Shown piece after piece: positions 54,755 to 63,375 of a stretch of 64,000 nucleotides of DNA. Below the pieces are notes generated by a model that searched no databases, had not been told where the DNA came from, and was given only the letters and a program-made list of their open reading frames with translations. Made by a program: the position numbers and the translations under genes. This DNA comes from Pelagibacterium luteolum (lineage in GTDB: Bacteria; Pseudomonadota; Alphaproteobacteria; Rhizobiales; Devosiaceae). Position 1 is the first letter of the stretch. Each line of letters starts with the position of its first letter. The stretch spans positions 186,001 to 250,000 of the forward strand of contig NZ_FNCS01000003.1 in the NCBI RefSeq assembly GCF_900100665.1. The letters run 5' to 3'.

Positions 54755-55302
54755 CGCGGTGGTTTGAAGAAGTCGAGATCGACAAGCCTTTCGATCTCGG
54801 CAGTCATACCTTTAACGAGGATGAAATCATCAGGTTCGGCACGCTGTACGATCCGCAATATTTTCACGTCGATCGCGAAGCGGCCAAACACTCGCATTTC
54901 GGCGGGATCGTTGCTTCGGGCTGGCATACGGTCAGCGTCGGGCATCGCCTGATGGTGGACCGGCTGGAGGCCGAAGAAGAGATCGTGCGGCAAGAGGGTG
55001 GAGAGCCCGGCGTTTCAGGGCCCTCGCCCGGCGTCAACCGCATGGACTTCAAGGCACCAGTGCGTCCTGGCGACACCGTGCGTTACGCGCTGACGGTGAC
55101 CGGCAAGCGTCAGTCAAACTCCATTCCCGGTTGGGGCCTGCTGTTCAACCTGCTCGAGGCGCATAACCAGAACGGCGAGCTTGTCTATTCCGCCGATCTC
55201 GTGGGGTTTTCCAAGCTGCGGGACTACAAGATGCCGCTAAAGACCAAGGCGCTGATGGCGTTGGCAACAATGCTCGTGCTGAGCAAGCTCGTGAGACGAT
55301 GA
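54751..55302 (+). CDS. MaoC-like hotdog dehydratase, gene 2
   Basis: A 183-residue MaoC protein. The catalytic block is YDPQYFHVDREAAKHSHFGGIVASGWHTVSVGHRLMV, with Asp and His in place. KAPVRPGDTVRYALTV is the second conserved strand. A hydrophobic tail (LMALATMLVLSKLVRR) is unusual and might anchor it to the membrane. It overlaps the previous gene (ATGA) and the next one. Confidence 0.87.
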   Translation: MTRWFEEVEIDKPFDLGSHTFNEDEIIRFGTLYDPQYFHVDREAAKHSHFGGIVASGWHTVSVGHRLMVDRLEAEEEIVRQEGGEPGVSGPSPGVNRMDFKAPVRPGDTVRYALTVTGKRQSNSIPGWGLLFNLLEAHNQNGELVYSADLVGFSKLRDYKMPLKTKALMALATMLVLSKLVRR

Positions 55303-55652
55303 GAGCGATAGATCGGATAAGTGTCGGGCTCGCCGGCGTGCTCGGCGCGAGCGGGGTGGCTGCCGCTGCAGCATCGTCGCATGCCGGTGCAGACCTGCTC
55401 GGTCCTTATGCGTTGATCGCGCTGACACACGCGCCGGCGCTGTTGGCGCTGGCCGCATTGCCGGTGCAGACGCGCCTCTTCGATATTGCACAAATTGCGC
55501 TTATGGCTGGCGCGGTCCTCTTTTGCGCCGACCTCGCCTGCCGCTACCTCCTGGGCTCTGCAGTGCTCCCGCTCGCAGCGCCTATGGCCGGAGTGGCGCT
55601 GATTATCGGCTGGATGCTGGTTACAATTGGCGCGGTTTTACGGATGCGTTGA
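55299..55652 (+). CDS. DUF423-like membrane protein
   Basis: A 117-residue protein with four predicted helices, resembling DUF423 (YgdD) in layout: a small N-terminal helix, THAPALLALAAL in place of the usual H-A-L-A-L motif, AGAVLFCADLACRYLL, and the final GVALIIGWMLVTIGAVL. It starts in the stop codon of the MaoC gene (ATGA), closing a three-gene operon. Function unknown. Confidence 0.7.
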   Translation: MRAIDRISVGLAGVLGASGVAAAAASSHAGADLLGPYALIALTHAPALLALAALPVQTRLFDIAQIALMAGAVLFCADLACRYLLGSAVLPLAAPMAGVALIIGWMLVTIGAVLRMR

Positions 55653-56134
55653 CAGGACCATTGTCCTGTGCTGTACTGCCTGTGTTCACCAACGAACTTG
55701 AGGTCCCACTCCGATGATTTGATATCGCAACGCGTCAGTGCAGAGGTCAAAGCGAAGTCGCCGGTATCCGGCAATTCGCAAGATTTGCATTGCGTGGTCG
55801 ATTTCGATCCGATGGGACTACCGGGATTTTCCCGATCTCCTGACATAGCGGAACGCTTGATGGCCGATAAATCGGCCTGATTTCCTGCCGTTTTCAGCAC
55901 CTTCCTTCGCGATCGACATCGCCGCGCATCCAGATGGTCCGTATTTGGCCACTGGAGCAGCACGCAAACCTGCACCCCCTGCACTGCCGCGCAGTCTTAA
56001 GCACGCAATCGGCCCGGGCCACCATGTCCGGGCTCCAATCCATTCATCCCGCGCGGGCCAGGCCCGGTGGTGGGAACGATGCTGCACGCCAGAATCGGAC
56101 AATAGTCCTATGCGCGGGCATCAAGGAGGTTCTT
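55653..56134. other. 480-bp gap with hairpins and no firm gene
   Basis: A perfect hairpin acaggac-catt-gtcctgt (55652-55669) just after the DUF423 stop and ggccgat-aa-atcggcc (55863-55878) could be terminators. A 70-codon open frame at 55668-55880 has protein-like content (RVSAEVKAKSPVSGNSQDLHC) but no ribosome-binding site, so I leave it uncalled. Confidence 0.4.
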
Positions 56135-56311
56135 ATGAACGGGAAGATGTATAAGCTGACCGGCACCGGTCGCTTTGGGAAGGCGCCGCTACCGAAAGGT
56201 CCGCGTTATCAGGCGCCCCTGCCCAAACGCAGAAACGAAACGATAGCAGACCACCTGCCCAAGACCGATACGGCCCCCCTGCCCTTGCCTGACAAGCTCA
56301 AGGGCAAATAG
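56135..56311 (+). CDS. Small basic protein, 58 residues
   Basis: A short ORF with a strong aaggagg (56123-56129) ending 5 bp before the ATG. The product is Lys/Pro-rich and unstructured, with a thrice-repeated A/P-PLP-K motif (GKAPLPKGPRY, QAPLPKRRNE, TAPLPLPDKLKG). No known family. The excellent ribosome-binding site argues for real translation. Confidence 0.65.
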   Translation: MNGKMYKLTGTGRFGKAPLPKGPRYQAPLPKRRNETIADHLPKTDTAPLPLPDKLKGK

Positions 56312-56448
56312 GCCATCTTCCGTCGGCGCCGGAGCTGGTGCCGACGGAGCACCCACGGTGCCTTCAGTGTCGAAGGTGTGAGACGGCAGAGACGTACCGA
56401 AGCCTCAGTGATCGGCGAACATGGGATTGTCACCCGCTGTCTTGGTCG

Positions 56449-56844
56449 TCACTCGGCGGCGTTGGCGGCCCAGACGGCGCCGATGCGCGGCATGCTGGTT
56501 TCGATCCAATCGGCCAGGGCCTGGACGCGTTCAGCGGCCTCACGCCCCAAGGGTGTCAGGCTGTATTCCACATGGGGCGGAACGACGGGATATGACACCC
56601 GCGCGACCATGCCGTCCTCCTCGAGCCATTGCAGCGTCTGCGCCAGCATGCGCTCGGAAACACCGCTCACGCGCCGCCGCAGAGCGCTGAAGCGGTGCGT
56701 GCCGTCCATGAGGGCGATGAGCACAAGCACACCCCATCGGCTGGTCAGATGCTTGAGCACTTCGCGCGATGGGCAGGCCTCGGAAAAAAGCGCGCCGCGA
56801 TCCATGGCAAGGGCGAGAGGACTGCGGTCAGGTGCGTTGGACAT
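56449..56844 (-). CDS. HxlR family transcriptional regulator
   Basis: A 131-residue winged-helix regulator. The HxlR motifs are LKHLTSRWGVLVLIALMDGTHRFSALRRRVSGVSERMLAQTL and EEDGMVARVSYPVVPPHVEYSLTPLG. A single Cys (EACPS, residue 24) sits in the position used for thiol or quinone sensing in some members. It diverges from qorB, an arrangement like ytfH/ytfG in E. coli and qorR in Corynebacterium, so qorB is the likely target. Confidence 0.9.
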   Translation of the reverse strand: MSNAPDRSPLALAMDRGALFSEACPSREVLKHLTSRWGVLVLIALMDGTHRFSALRRRVSGVSERMLAQTLQWLEEDGMVARVSYPVVPPHVEYSLTPLGREAAERVQALADWIETSMPRIGAVWAANAAE

Positions 56845-56854
56845 TTTTCATGCT

Positions 56855-56885
56855 TACTTTTCTGTACGTACTTACTCTTGGTAAG
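56855..56885. promoter_or_regulatory. Probable HxlR operator in the hxlR-qorB intergenic region
   Basis: The repeats cttac-ttttctgtacgtac-ttac and cttac-tcttg-gtaag (56871-56885) cluster around a gtacgtac palindrome between the divergent genes. HxlR regulators commonly bind GTAC-containing sites. Confidence 0.5.
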
Positions 56886-56932
56886 TTTGGTGAATATATG
56901 GGTGTTCCCTCTGCAAAACAAGGAGCATCATC

Positions 56933-57775
56933 ATGTACGCCGTTACCGGAGCCACGGGCCAATTGGGCCGCATCGTCATCGCCGAACTGAAAAAACGCGG
57001 GTTCGGTGACAAGACCGTCGCGCTGATACGCGACCTCGCTAAAGGCGCCGACCTTGGCGTTGAAACGCGGGCCTTCGACTACGACAAGCCTGACGACCTC
57101 GCCAAGGCACTGGACGGCGTCGAGCGGCTTTTGCTGATTTCGGGCAGCGAAGTGGGCAAGCGCGAACCGCAGCACAAGGCCATCATTGCAGCGGCCCAGG
57201 CTGCGGGCGTCAAGGCCGTCGTCTATACGAGCCTCCTGCACGCTGACACCTCACCCATCGTTCTGGCGCCCGAGCACCGGGCGACCGAGGCCGCGATCAA
57301 GGCGTCGGGCCTCGACTACACGATCCTGCGCAACTCCTGGTACACCGAGAACTACACCGGTAGCCTGGGTGGAGCGGTTGCCAGCGGCACGATCGCCGGC
57401 TCGGCCGGGGACGGCAAACTGACCACCGCCAGCCGCCCAGACCTTGCGGAAGCCGCAGCCATCGCTCTCGTCACTGACGGGCACACCGGCAAGACCTACG
57501 AACTCGCCAATGACGACGCCTTCACGATGACCGAACTGGCCGCCGAAGTCTCGAAACAGTCCGGCAAGCCTGTCGTCTATGCGAACCTGCCCAAGGCGGA
57601 GTACGCGAAGTTGCTGGAAAGCTTTGGACTACCCCCTGCCGCTGCCGAGCTGATCGCCGACAGCGACGAGAAGGCGGCGTCGGGTGCACTCTATGATGAC
57701 AGCAAGGCCCTGAGCACGCTTCTGGGCCGCCCGACCCAGACGCTCGAGCAGGCCGTGGCTCTGGCGCTCAAATAG
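56933..57775 (+). CDS. qorB: NAD(P)H:quinone oxidoreductase, NmrA-like SDR
   Basis: A 280-residue atypical SDR related to QorB (YtfG), which reduces quinones with NADPH. The nucleotide motif is AVTGATGQLGRIV (residues 3-15). LLISGSEVGKREPQHKAIIAAAQAAGVKAVVYTSLLHAD and LRNSWYTENYTG are family sequences. Divergent from hxlR, its probable repressor. aaggagc precedes the ATG. It converges with apt; a 9-bp hairpin (57788-57813) without T tract lies between. Confidence 0.92.
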   Translation: MYAVTGATGQLGRIVIAELKKRGFGDKTVALIRDLAKGADLGVETRAFDYDKPDDLAKALDGVERLLLISGSEVGKREPQHKAIIAAAQAAGVKAVVYTSLLHADTSPIVLAPEHRATEAAIKASGLDYTILRNSWYTENYTGSLGGAVASGTIAGSAGDGKLTTASRPDLAEAAAIALVTDGHTGKTYELANDDAFTMTELAAEVSKQSGKPVVYANLPKAEYAKLLESFGLPPAAAELIADSDEKAASGALYDDSKALSTLLGRPTQTLEQAVALALK

Positions 57776-57811
57776 CAGCCCGGCGCAGAGAGAGCGGCGA
57801 GCGTCGCTCTC

Positions 57812-58345
57812 TCAGTGCCCCTCAAAGGCAATGAGCGCTTCGACATCGACGCCCTGCGCGCGCAGTTTGGCGGCCCCGCCGATATCGGGAAGGTCGATGA
57901 CAAAGGCCGAATGCTGAACGCTTGCCCCAGTACGTCGCAGGAGCGATACCGCAGCGATGGCCGTTCCGCCGGTTGCGATCAGATCGTCGACCAACAATAC
58001 AGTGTCATCCGGACCAACCGCATTGGCGTGAATTTCGATCGTGTCGACGCCATATTCCAGAGCGTAGTTCTGCCCTATGGTTTCACCGGGCAGCTTGCCG
58101 GCCTTGCGTATGGGGACAAAGCCCACACCTAGCGCAATGGCCACGCCGGCGCCGAAAATGAAGCCCCGCGCCTCGATACCCGCCACCCGGGTGATCCCCT
58201 TGTCGCGATGCGCGTCGGCGAGCCGTTGGCAGCTCTCGCGAAAACCGTCCGAATTTTCGATCAGCGAAGTGATGTCGCGGAAAATGATGCCGGGCTTGGG
58301 ATAGTCGGGAATCGAGCGCACAAGCGCCTTGAGGTCGAGTGTCAT
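57812..58345 (-). CDS. apt: Adenine phosphoribosyltransferase
   Basis: Converts adenine and PRPP to AMP. The 177-residue protein has LVRSIPDYPKPGIIFRDIT at the N-terminus, IEARGFIFG, and the PRPP-binding loop VLLVDDLIATGGTAIAA (residues ~122-138). Single-gene unit on the minus strand. Confidence 0.95.
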   Translation of the reverse strand: MTLDLKALVRSIPDYPKPGIIFRDITSLIENSDGFRESCQRLADAHRDKGITRVAGIEARGFIFGAGVAIALGVGFVPIRKAGKLPGETIGQNYALEYGVDTIEIHANAVGPDDTVLLVDDLIATGGTAIAAVSLLRRTGASVQHSAFVIDLPDIGGAAKLRAQGVDVEALIAFEGH

Positions 58346-58418
58346 GGTGATGCCTATTGCCCGCGTCGAAATCGGCGCGATCCAATCATGATTCAGACGC
58401 TCGGGAAAGATTTCTCGT

Positions 58419-58622
58419 TCAGAAATACCGGTTGGGCGGCATGACCTTGGCGGTCAATTCGCCAGCCTTTCGAGCGGCGCGCCGTGCGGCCTGCACTGCT
58501 GCCAGCTTACGCTCTGTGGAGACCAGCTTGGGCGCTGCCCTTACGGCAGCACGCACCGCCGGGTTGCGGCTTGCCGCCCAGGCAATGATGGCAACAGTCT
58601 TGGCGACCTTGAAAGCCGACAT
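58419..58622 (-). CDS. Small basic protein, 67 residues
   Basis: An Ala/Arg/Lys-rich helical peptide (VAIIAWAASRNPAVRAAVRAAPKLVSTERKLAAVQAARRAARKAGEL). gggaga lies about 6 bp before the ATG at 58622. It might bind nucleic acid or membranes; no family recognised. Confidence 0.5.
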   Translation of the reverse strand: MSAFKVAKTVAIIAWAASRNPAVRAAVRAAPKLVSTERKLAAVQAARRAARKAGELTAKVMPPNRYF

Positions 58623-58687
58623 GGTAATCTCCCGGTCAACACTGCAACAATGACCAATTCCTGCGGCGAGAACAAGACGCTGCAACG

Positions 58688-58709
58688 AAAAAGGGCCCCG
58701 AGGGGCCCT
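58688..58709 (-). terminator. Terminator of the petABC operon
   Basis: On the minus strand the inverted repeat agggcccc/ggggccct with a tight loop is followed by ttttt, 22 bp past the petC stop. Confidence 0.75.
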
Positions 58710-58731
58710 TTGATGCGTGCTGCGCGGACGC

Positions 58732-59559
58732 TTAGTGCGCGTCGCGCCAGATGCGCCGCTTGACGATATACATCAGCACGGCGAAGCCGATGAGGAAGAT
58801 GATGACCCTGAAGCCCATCGTCTTGCGCGAGACCATGTGCGGATCTGCCGTCCACTGGAAGAAGGCCGCAAGATCGCGCGAATACTGGTCGACGGTCTCG
58901 GGGGTGGTTTCGTCATCATAGCTCACGATACCGTCCGAGAGCGGCGGCGCCATGGCGATGAGGTGGCCCGAATAATACTCGTTGTAGTACTGGCCGGGAG
59001 GCACTTCAAAACCTTCGGGCGCCTCTTCATAGCGGGTCAGAAGGTTGTAGACATAGTCCGCACCCGCTTCCTGATACGCGGTGAAGTAGTTGAAGACCCA
59101 CCAGGGGAAAGGCTGGCTGATGCCACGTGCCTTTGCGATCAGCGACAGATCGGGCGGCAGAGCGCCGCCATTGGCGTCACGGGCGATCTGGTCGCTGGGG
59201 AAAGGCTCGGGCCAGCGATCGGCCGGAATGCCTTCACGCTCGCCGCCATCGGCGGTTTCGTCTGCGATGGTATATTCGGCAGCCAGTGCCCGGACCTGAT
59301 CTTCGCTGTAGTGCGGTCCGCCCGCATCCGACAGATTGCGGAAGGCGATGAAATCGAGGCCGTGGCAGCTCGAGCAGACTTCGCGATAGACCTGGAAGCC
59401 GCGACGAAGCTGGTTCTCGTCATAGGTGCCGAACACCCCCGAAAAGCTCCAGTCCTGCTGGTAGGTCTCGGTGTACTCGCCAGCCGCCTGCACCGCGCCA
59501 CCCGAGAGGGTAACGGCAAGGAAGGCAACTGCGCCAAGGATCGTCTTTTTAAGCATCAT
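58732..59559 (-). CDS. petC: Cytochrome c1
   Basis: Heme-bearing subunit of the cytochrome bc1 complex, 275 residues. A signal peptide covers residues ~1-26. The heme c site is VCSSCHGLDF, the axial Met lies in HLIAMAPPLSDGI, and a C-terminal anchor helix (RVIIFLIGFAVLMYIV) ends in RRIWRDAH. aagga lies 5 bp before ATG 59559. Last gene of the petA-petB-petC operon. Confidence 0.95.
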   Translation of the reverse strand: MMLKKTILGAVAFLAVTLSGGAVQAAGEYTETYQQDWSFSGVFGTYDENQLRRGFQVYREVCSSCHGLDFIAFRNLSDAGGPHYSEDQVRALAAEYTIADETADGGEREGIPADRWPEPFPSDQIARDANGGALPPDLSLIAKARGISQPFPWWVFNYFTAYQEAGADYVYNLLTRYEEAPEGFEVPPGQYYNEYYSGHLIAMAPPLSDGIVSYDDETTPETVDQYSRDLAAFFQWTADPHMVSRKTMGFRVIIFLIGFAVLMYIVKRRIWRDAH

Positions 59560-59577
59560 TGTTGTCCTTGCCCCCAA

Positions 59578-60831
59578 TCAACCCTTGGCCTTGCCGAGCA
59601 CGCTTTCCGAGATGGAAACCGGCAGCGGCGCGGGCTTTTCAATCCGTCCGAGGAGCGGAAGGATGATCAGGAAGTATGCGAAATAGTATGCCGTGGTGAT
59701 CTTGCCGAGCACCGTATAGATGCCCTCCGCCGGCTGGGCCCCGAGATAGGCCAGCGCGATGAAGTTGACGACGAACAGCCAGTAAAACGGCTTGAACAGG
59801 GGGCGGAACGTACCGGCACGCACCTTGGAGGTATCGAGCCAGGGCAGCGCAAAGAGGATCAGCAGCGATCCCGCCATCACGATGACGCCACCGAGCTTGG
59901 AGTCGATGAACAGCACGTTGAAGTCGATCGCCCGCAGCATGGTGTAGAACGGCAGCAGATACCATTCAGGCACGATGTGAGACGGCGTGACCTGCGGATT
60001 GGCCGGAATGTAGTTGTCGGCGTGACCGAGGATATCGGGCGCAAAGAACACGAACCATGCGAACGGGATCAGGAACACGATGATCGCGAACAGGTCCTTC
60101 ATCGTATAGTACGGATGGAAGGGCAGCGTATCGCGGCTTTCCTTGACCTCGACGCCGGTCGGGTTGTTGTTGCCCGGAACGTGCAGCGCCCAGATGTGCA
60201 GTACGACCACCGCTGCGACGATGAACGGCAGCAGATAGTGCAGCGAGAAGAACCGGTTCAGCGTCGGATTGGCAACAGAGAAGCCACCCAGCAGCATGGT
60301 CTGGATCGCTTCGCCAACCAGCGGAACAGCCGAGAAAATGCCGGTGATGACCGTCGCGCCCCAAAGGCTCATCTGGCCCCAGGGCAGAACGTAACCCATG
60401 AACGCAGTTGCCATCACGAGGATGAAGAGCACGACGCCCAGCATCCAGATGATTTCGCGCGGCGCCTTGTAGGAGCCGTAATACATCCCGCGGAAGATGT
60501 GGACGTAGATTGCCGCAAAGAACATCGAGGCGCCCACGGCGTGGGTACCCTGGATGATGCGGCCATAGTTGACGTCGCGGCGAATGTGCTCAACCGAAGC
60601 AAACGCCAGGTCCACATGGGGTGTGTAGTGCATCACGAGGATGATGCCGGTGACGATCTGCACCACCAGCATGAAGGCCAGAATACCGCCGAAGGTCCAC
60701 CAGTAGTTGAGGTTCTTCGGGGTCGGGAAGTCCATCAGGTGTTCTTTGGAGAACCTGACGATCGGGAGACGGTCGTCGAGCCAACGCTCGAACCCGGAGC
60801 CCGGCGTATAATTGCCAGCGTGATTTGCCAT
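59578..60831 (-). CDS. petB: Cytochrome b of the bc1 complex
   Basis: The 417-residue membrane core that oxidises quinol at Qo and reduces quinone at Qi. [24 protein letters not shown] begins the first helices. The heme-ligating histidines are in [20 protein letters not shown] and [20 protein letters not shown], and the Qo motif is the PEWY of [14 protein letters not shown]. It lies 13 bp after petA and 18 bp before petC. Confidence 0.97.
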   Translation of the reverse strand: MANHAGNYTPGSGFERWLDDRLPIVRFSKEHLMDFPTPKNLNYWWTFGGILAFMLVVQIVTGIILVMHYTPHVDLAFASVEHIRRDVNYGRIIQGTHAVGASMFFAAIYVHIFRGMYYGSYKAPREIIWMLGVVLFILVMATAFMGYVLPWGQMSLWGATVITGIFSAVPLVGEAIQTMLLGGFSVANPTLNRFFSLHYLLPFIVAAVVVLHIWALHVPGNNNPTGVEVKESRDTLPFHPYYTMKDLFAIIVFLIPFAWFVFFAPDILGHADNYIPANPQVTPSHIVPEWYLLPFYTMLRAIDFNVLFIDSKLGGVIVMAGSLLILFALPWLDTSKVRAGTFRPLFKPFYWLFVVNFIALAYLGAQPAEGIYTVLGKITTAYYFAYFLIILPLLGRIEKPAPLPVSISESVLGKAKG

Positions 60832-60844
60832 GATGTGCTCCCCC

Positions 60845-61369
60845 TTACCCGATCTCTACAATGGTATCGGATACGAATTCATAAGGCGGCACCACCAGAT
60901 TGGTGGGCGCAGGACCGCGGCGAATACGGCCGGCCGTATCGAACTGCGAACCGTGACAGGGGCAGAACCAGCCGCCGAAGTCACCCGATTCACCGACGGG
61001 AACGCAACCCAGATGGGTGCAGTTCGCGACCATGATGAGCCATTCTTCGTGCCCTTCGAGCACACGCTCTTCATCGCCTTCCGGATCGCGGAGTTCCGAC
61101 AGCGGCACGGCACGGGCCGCTTCGATCTCCTCTGGCGTACGATGACGCACAAAGACCGGAAGACCCCGCCACAAGATGGTCACCGACGAGCCTTCGGGCA
61201 CCGTCGAAACATCGAACCGGATGGATGCCAGTGCCAGCACCGAGGCGCTGGGATTTAACTGACTGATCAATGGCCAGGCGGCGCCGGCCACCCCGACCGC
61301 ACCCACCGCACCTGTTGCGATGTATAGAAAATCGCGTCGTGTCGCTTTTGTTTCGCTCGCTGTCGCCAA
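60845..61369 (-). CDS. petA: Rieske iron-sulfur subunit of the bc1 complex
   Basis: Carries the [2Fe-2S] cluster that takes the first electron from quinol. The start is TTG 61369, giving 174 residues with a Tat signal anchor ([22 protein letters not shown]). Cluster ligands are in CTHLGCVPV and CPCHGSQFD. The frame is open for another 73 codons upstream but that part has no family character. First gene of the operon, divergent from trmL. Confidence 0.95.
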   Translation of the reverse strand: MATASETKATRRDFLYIATGAVGAVGVAGAAWPLISQLNPSASVLALASIRFDVSTVPEGSSVTILWRGLPVFVRHRTPEEIEAARAVPLSELRDPEGDEERVLEGHEEWLIMVANCTHLGCVPVGESGDFGGWFCPCHGSQFDTAGRIRRGPAPTNLVVPPYEFVSDTIVEIG

Positions 61370-61598
61370 AGCTCTAGTCCCCAAAAGGCCTGCACAAATT
61401 TGTTCTGAGCACCCGCGTGGGCCGCCTTGTGGTGTTTGAGGGTACACGACTCGGGCCCGCCGCCCGGAAGGCGGTGCGGATTTTTGGCTTCTTTTTGCAC
61501 TGTCTATTGGACTTGTCCAGCCTTGGGACTGGTGACGAAGCCGATATGCGACACTATACCCACCTGGATTTCGCCAACCTGCCGCCACGGTTTAGCCA

Positions 61599-62069
61599 TT
61601 GCCCCTCGCCCTTGCACTTTATCAGCCCGATATCGCCCAGAACACCGGCACTTTACTGCGGCTCGGCGCGTGTCTCGGCATCGCCATACACATTATCCAT
61701 CCGACCGGCTTTCCGTTTTCGCGCGCCACGCTCAAACGGTCCGGCATGGATTATCTCGATCAGGTCGAAATGGTGGAACACGACAGCTACCAAGCTTTCG
61801 ACGGATGGCGCAGAGAGGCCGGCCATCGGCTGATGCTCCTGACGACGAAGGCATCGACGCCGCACACAAGCGCACATTATGCCCCGTCCGATATCCTGAT
61901 GGTCGGCCGCGAGAGCGCCGGCGTGCCGGAAGACGTGGCTGAAAACGCGGATCTGAGACTGCGTATCCCCATGCGCACCGGGGCACGGTCGCTCAACGTC
62001 GCGATCTCGGCTTCGATTGTACTCGGGGAGGCTCTGCGTCAGACTGGCGGGTTCGACAGCTTGTCGTGA
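61599..62069 (+). CDS. trmL: tRNA (cytidine/uridine-34-2'-O)-methyltransferase
   Basis: A minimal SPOUT methyltransferase of 156 residues that methylates the ribose of the wobble base in tRNA-Leu. ALYQPDIAQNTGTLLRLGACLG is the N-terminal motif, LMVGRESAGVPEDV the middle motif and RIPMRTGARSLNVAISASIVL the knotted SAM site. It starts at TTG 61599, the family N-terminus; no longer start is plausible. Confidence 0.94.
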   Translation: MPLALALYQPDIAQNTGTLLRLGACLGIAIHIIHPTGFPFSRATLKRSGMDYLDQVEMVEHDSYQAFDGWRREAGHRLMLLTTKASTPHTSAHYAPSDILMVGRESAGVPEDVAENADLRLRIPMRTGARSLNVAISASIVLGEALRQTGGFDSLS

Positions 62070-62093
62070 GCCCGGTGTGGCATGCTGTCGCTT

Positions 62094-62107
62094 TTGACCT
62101 CGATCAA
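62094..62107. promoter_or_regulatory. FNR/FixK-type box before hemF
   Basis: TTGAC-CTCG-ATCAA fits the FnrL/FixK pattern TTGA-N6-TCAA. It is centred 72 bp upstream of the hemF start, in the gap after trmL. Regulation by oxygen is a reasonable inference. Confidence 0.5.
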
Positions 62108-62172
62108 CCTTAACGCGGGCGCCCTGCGCCATGGTCTCTGGCGAAATGACATGCTAGGGACCGGCCAACGCC

Positions 62173-63069
62173 ATGAACGCTCCGATCAAAGATACCATGC
62201 CCCTCCCCCACGACATCGAAGACAAGAAAACCAAAGCCTCTGCGTGGTTTCGCCAGGTCCGCGACGATCTTTGCGCCGCGATCGAACGGCTTGAAGACGA
62301 GGTCACTGGCCCTCACGCGGACCGCGCGCCGGGCCGCTTCGAGCGCGACGTCTGGGATCGCCCGGCCGGCGGTGGCGGCGAAATGTCGATGCTGCATGGG
62401 CGGGTCTTTGAGAAGATGGGCGTTCACATCTCGACGGTGTTCGGGGAGTTTTCGCCCGAATTTGCCAAGCAGATCCCCGGCACAGAGGATAACCCCCAAT
62501 TCTGGGCCTCGGGCATTTCGGTTATCGGGCACCCCTGGAACCCCAACGTTCCGGCGGTGCACATGAACACCCGCATGGTCGTGACCTCGAATTGGTGGTT
62601 TGGCGGCGGCGGCGACCTGACCCCGGTGCTCGATGTACGGCGCACGCAGGATGACCCGGATTCGGCCGCGTTTCACGCAGCGATGAAGGCGGCCTGCGAT
62701 CCGCATCCCCAAGTCGACTACCAGCGCTACAAGGATTGGTGCGACGAGTATTTCTACCTCGCCCACCGCCAGGAGCCGCGCGGCATCGGCGGGATTTTCT
62801 ATGATCGTCATAACACGGGCGACTGGGCAGCGGACTTTGCCTTTACCCAGGACGTTGGGCGGCAATTCGTCGAAATTTATCCTGAACTCGTTCGGCGCAA
62901 TTTCGAAAAACCCTGGACCGAAGAACAGCGCCACGAGCAGCTCGTGCGGCGGGGTCGCTATGTCGAGTTCAACCTGCTCTATGACAGGGGAACGATGTTC
63001 GGCCTGAAGACCGGCGGTAACGTCACTTCGATTCTTTCCTCGATGCCGCCCGAAGTGCGCTGGCCCTGA
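62173..63069 (+). CDS. hemF: Oxygen-dependent coproporphyrinogen III oxidase
   Basis: Converts coproporphyrinogen III to protoporphyrinogen IX using O2 in heme synthesis. The 298-residue protein has the signatures [13 protein letters not shown] and [11 protein letters not shown], the loop [12 protein letters not shown], and the C-terminal [38 protein letters not shown] of the family. An FNR/FixK-type box lies upstream. No anaerobic hemN is in this window. Confidence 0.96.
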   Translation: MNAPIKDTMPLPHDIEDKKTKASAWFRQVRDDLCAAIERLEDEVTGPHADRAPGRFERDVWDRPAGGGGEMSMLHGRVFEKMGVHISTVFGEFSPEFAKQIPGTEDNPQFWASGISVIGHPWNPNVPAVHMNTRMVVTSNWWFGGGGDLTPVLDVRRTQDDPDSAAFHAAMKAACDPHPQVDYQRYKDWCDEYFYLAHRQEPRGIGGIFYDRHNTGDWAADFAFTQDVGRQFVEIYPELVRRNFEKPWTEEQRHEQLVRRGRYVEFNLLYDRGTMFGLKTGGNVTSILSSMPPEVRWP

Positions 63070-63150
63070 TTTTTCAGGTCGGAACCCGCCCTCGTATTGC
63101 CCGTTTTATGGTTTCCTCTATTCATTCAACAAAGGATACGGAGGAAGACC

Positions 63151-63336
63151 ATGAAACGCTTTGATGGCGGGTCGTTGATCCCCGGAGCAACCTGGCACGC
63201 AACGGCCGAAACCGAGGCTGAAGTCGTCCGCAAGGCGGTCGAAAAGCTGAGGGCCGAGCACGGCGAAACCGATGTGCGCCCCGATATGGTCGAGCGCATC
63301 AAGGAACGTATCTTCGACGTGCCGACCAAACACTGA
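63151..63336 (+). CDS. DUF1059-like small protein
   Basis: A 61-residue soluble protein resembling DUF1059: GGSLIPGATWHATAETEAEVVRKAVEKLRAEHGETDVRPDMVERIKERI follows the family's helix pattern. The cysteines usual near its start are missing. ggagga lies 6 bp before ATG 63151. Role unknown. Confidence 0.7.
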   Translation: MKRFDGGSLIPGATWHATAETEAEVVRKAVEKLRAEHGETDVRPDMVERIKERIFDVPTKH

Positions 63337-63343
63337 TGACGTC

Positions 63344-63375
63344 ATGCCCCGGCCAACCCCCGGGGCATTATTTTA
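63344..63375. terminator. Bidirectional terminator between DUF1059 gene and cca
   Basis: atgccccgg / ccggggcat form a 9-bp stem followed by tattttat on the plus strand. It serves the plus-strand DUF1059 gene and lies at the end of the convergent gene. Confidence 0.7.

Noticed and set aside
55668-55880. 70-codon open frame after the DUF423 gene
   Set aside because: Protein-like in part, but no start signal and it begins inside a terminator-like hairpin.
58717-61035. 772-codon open frame on the plus strand opposite petCBA
   Set aside because: Antisense shadow of the cytochrome bc1 operon; its sequence is rich in Arg, Asp and His with no domain.
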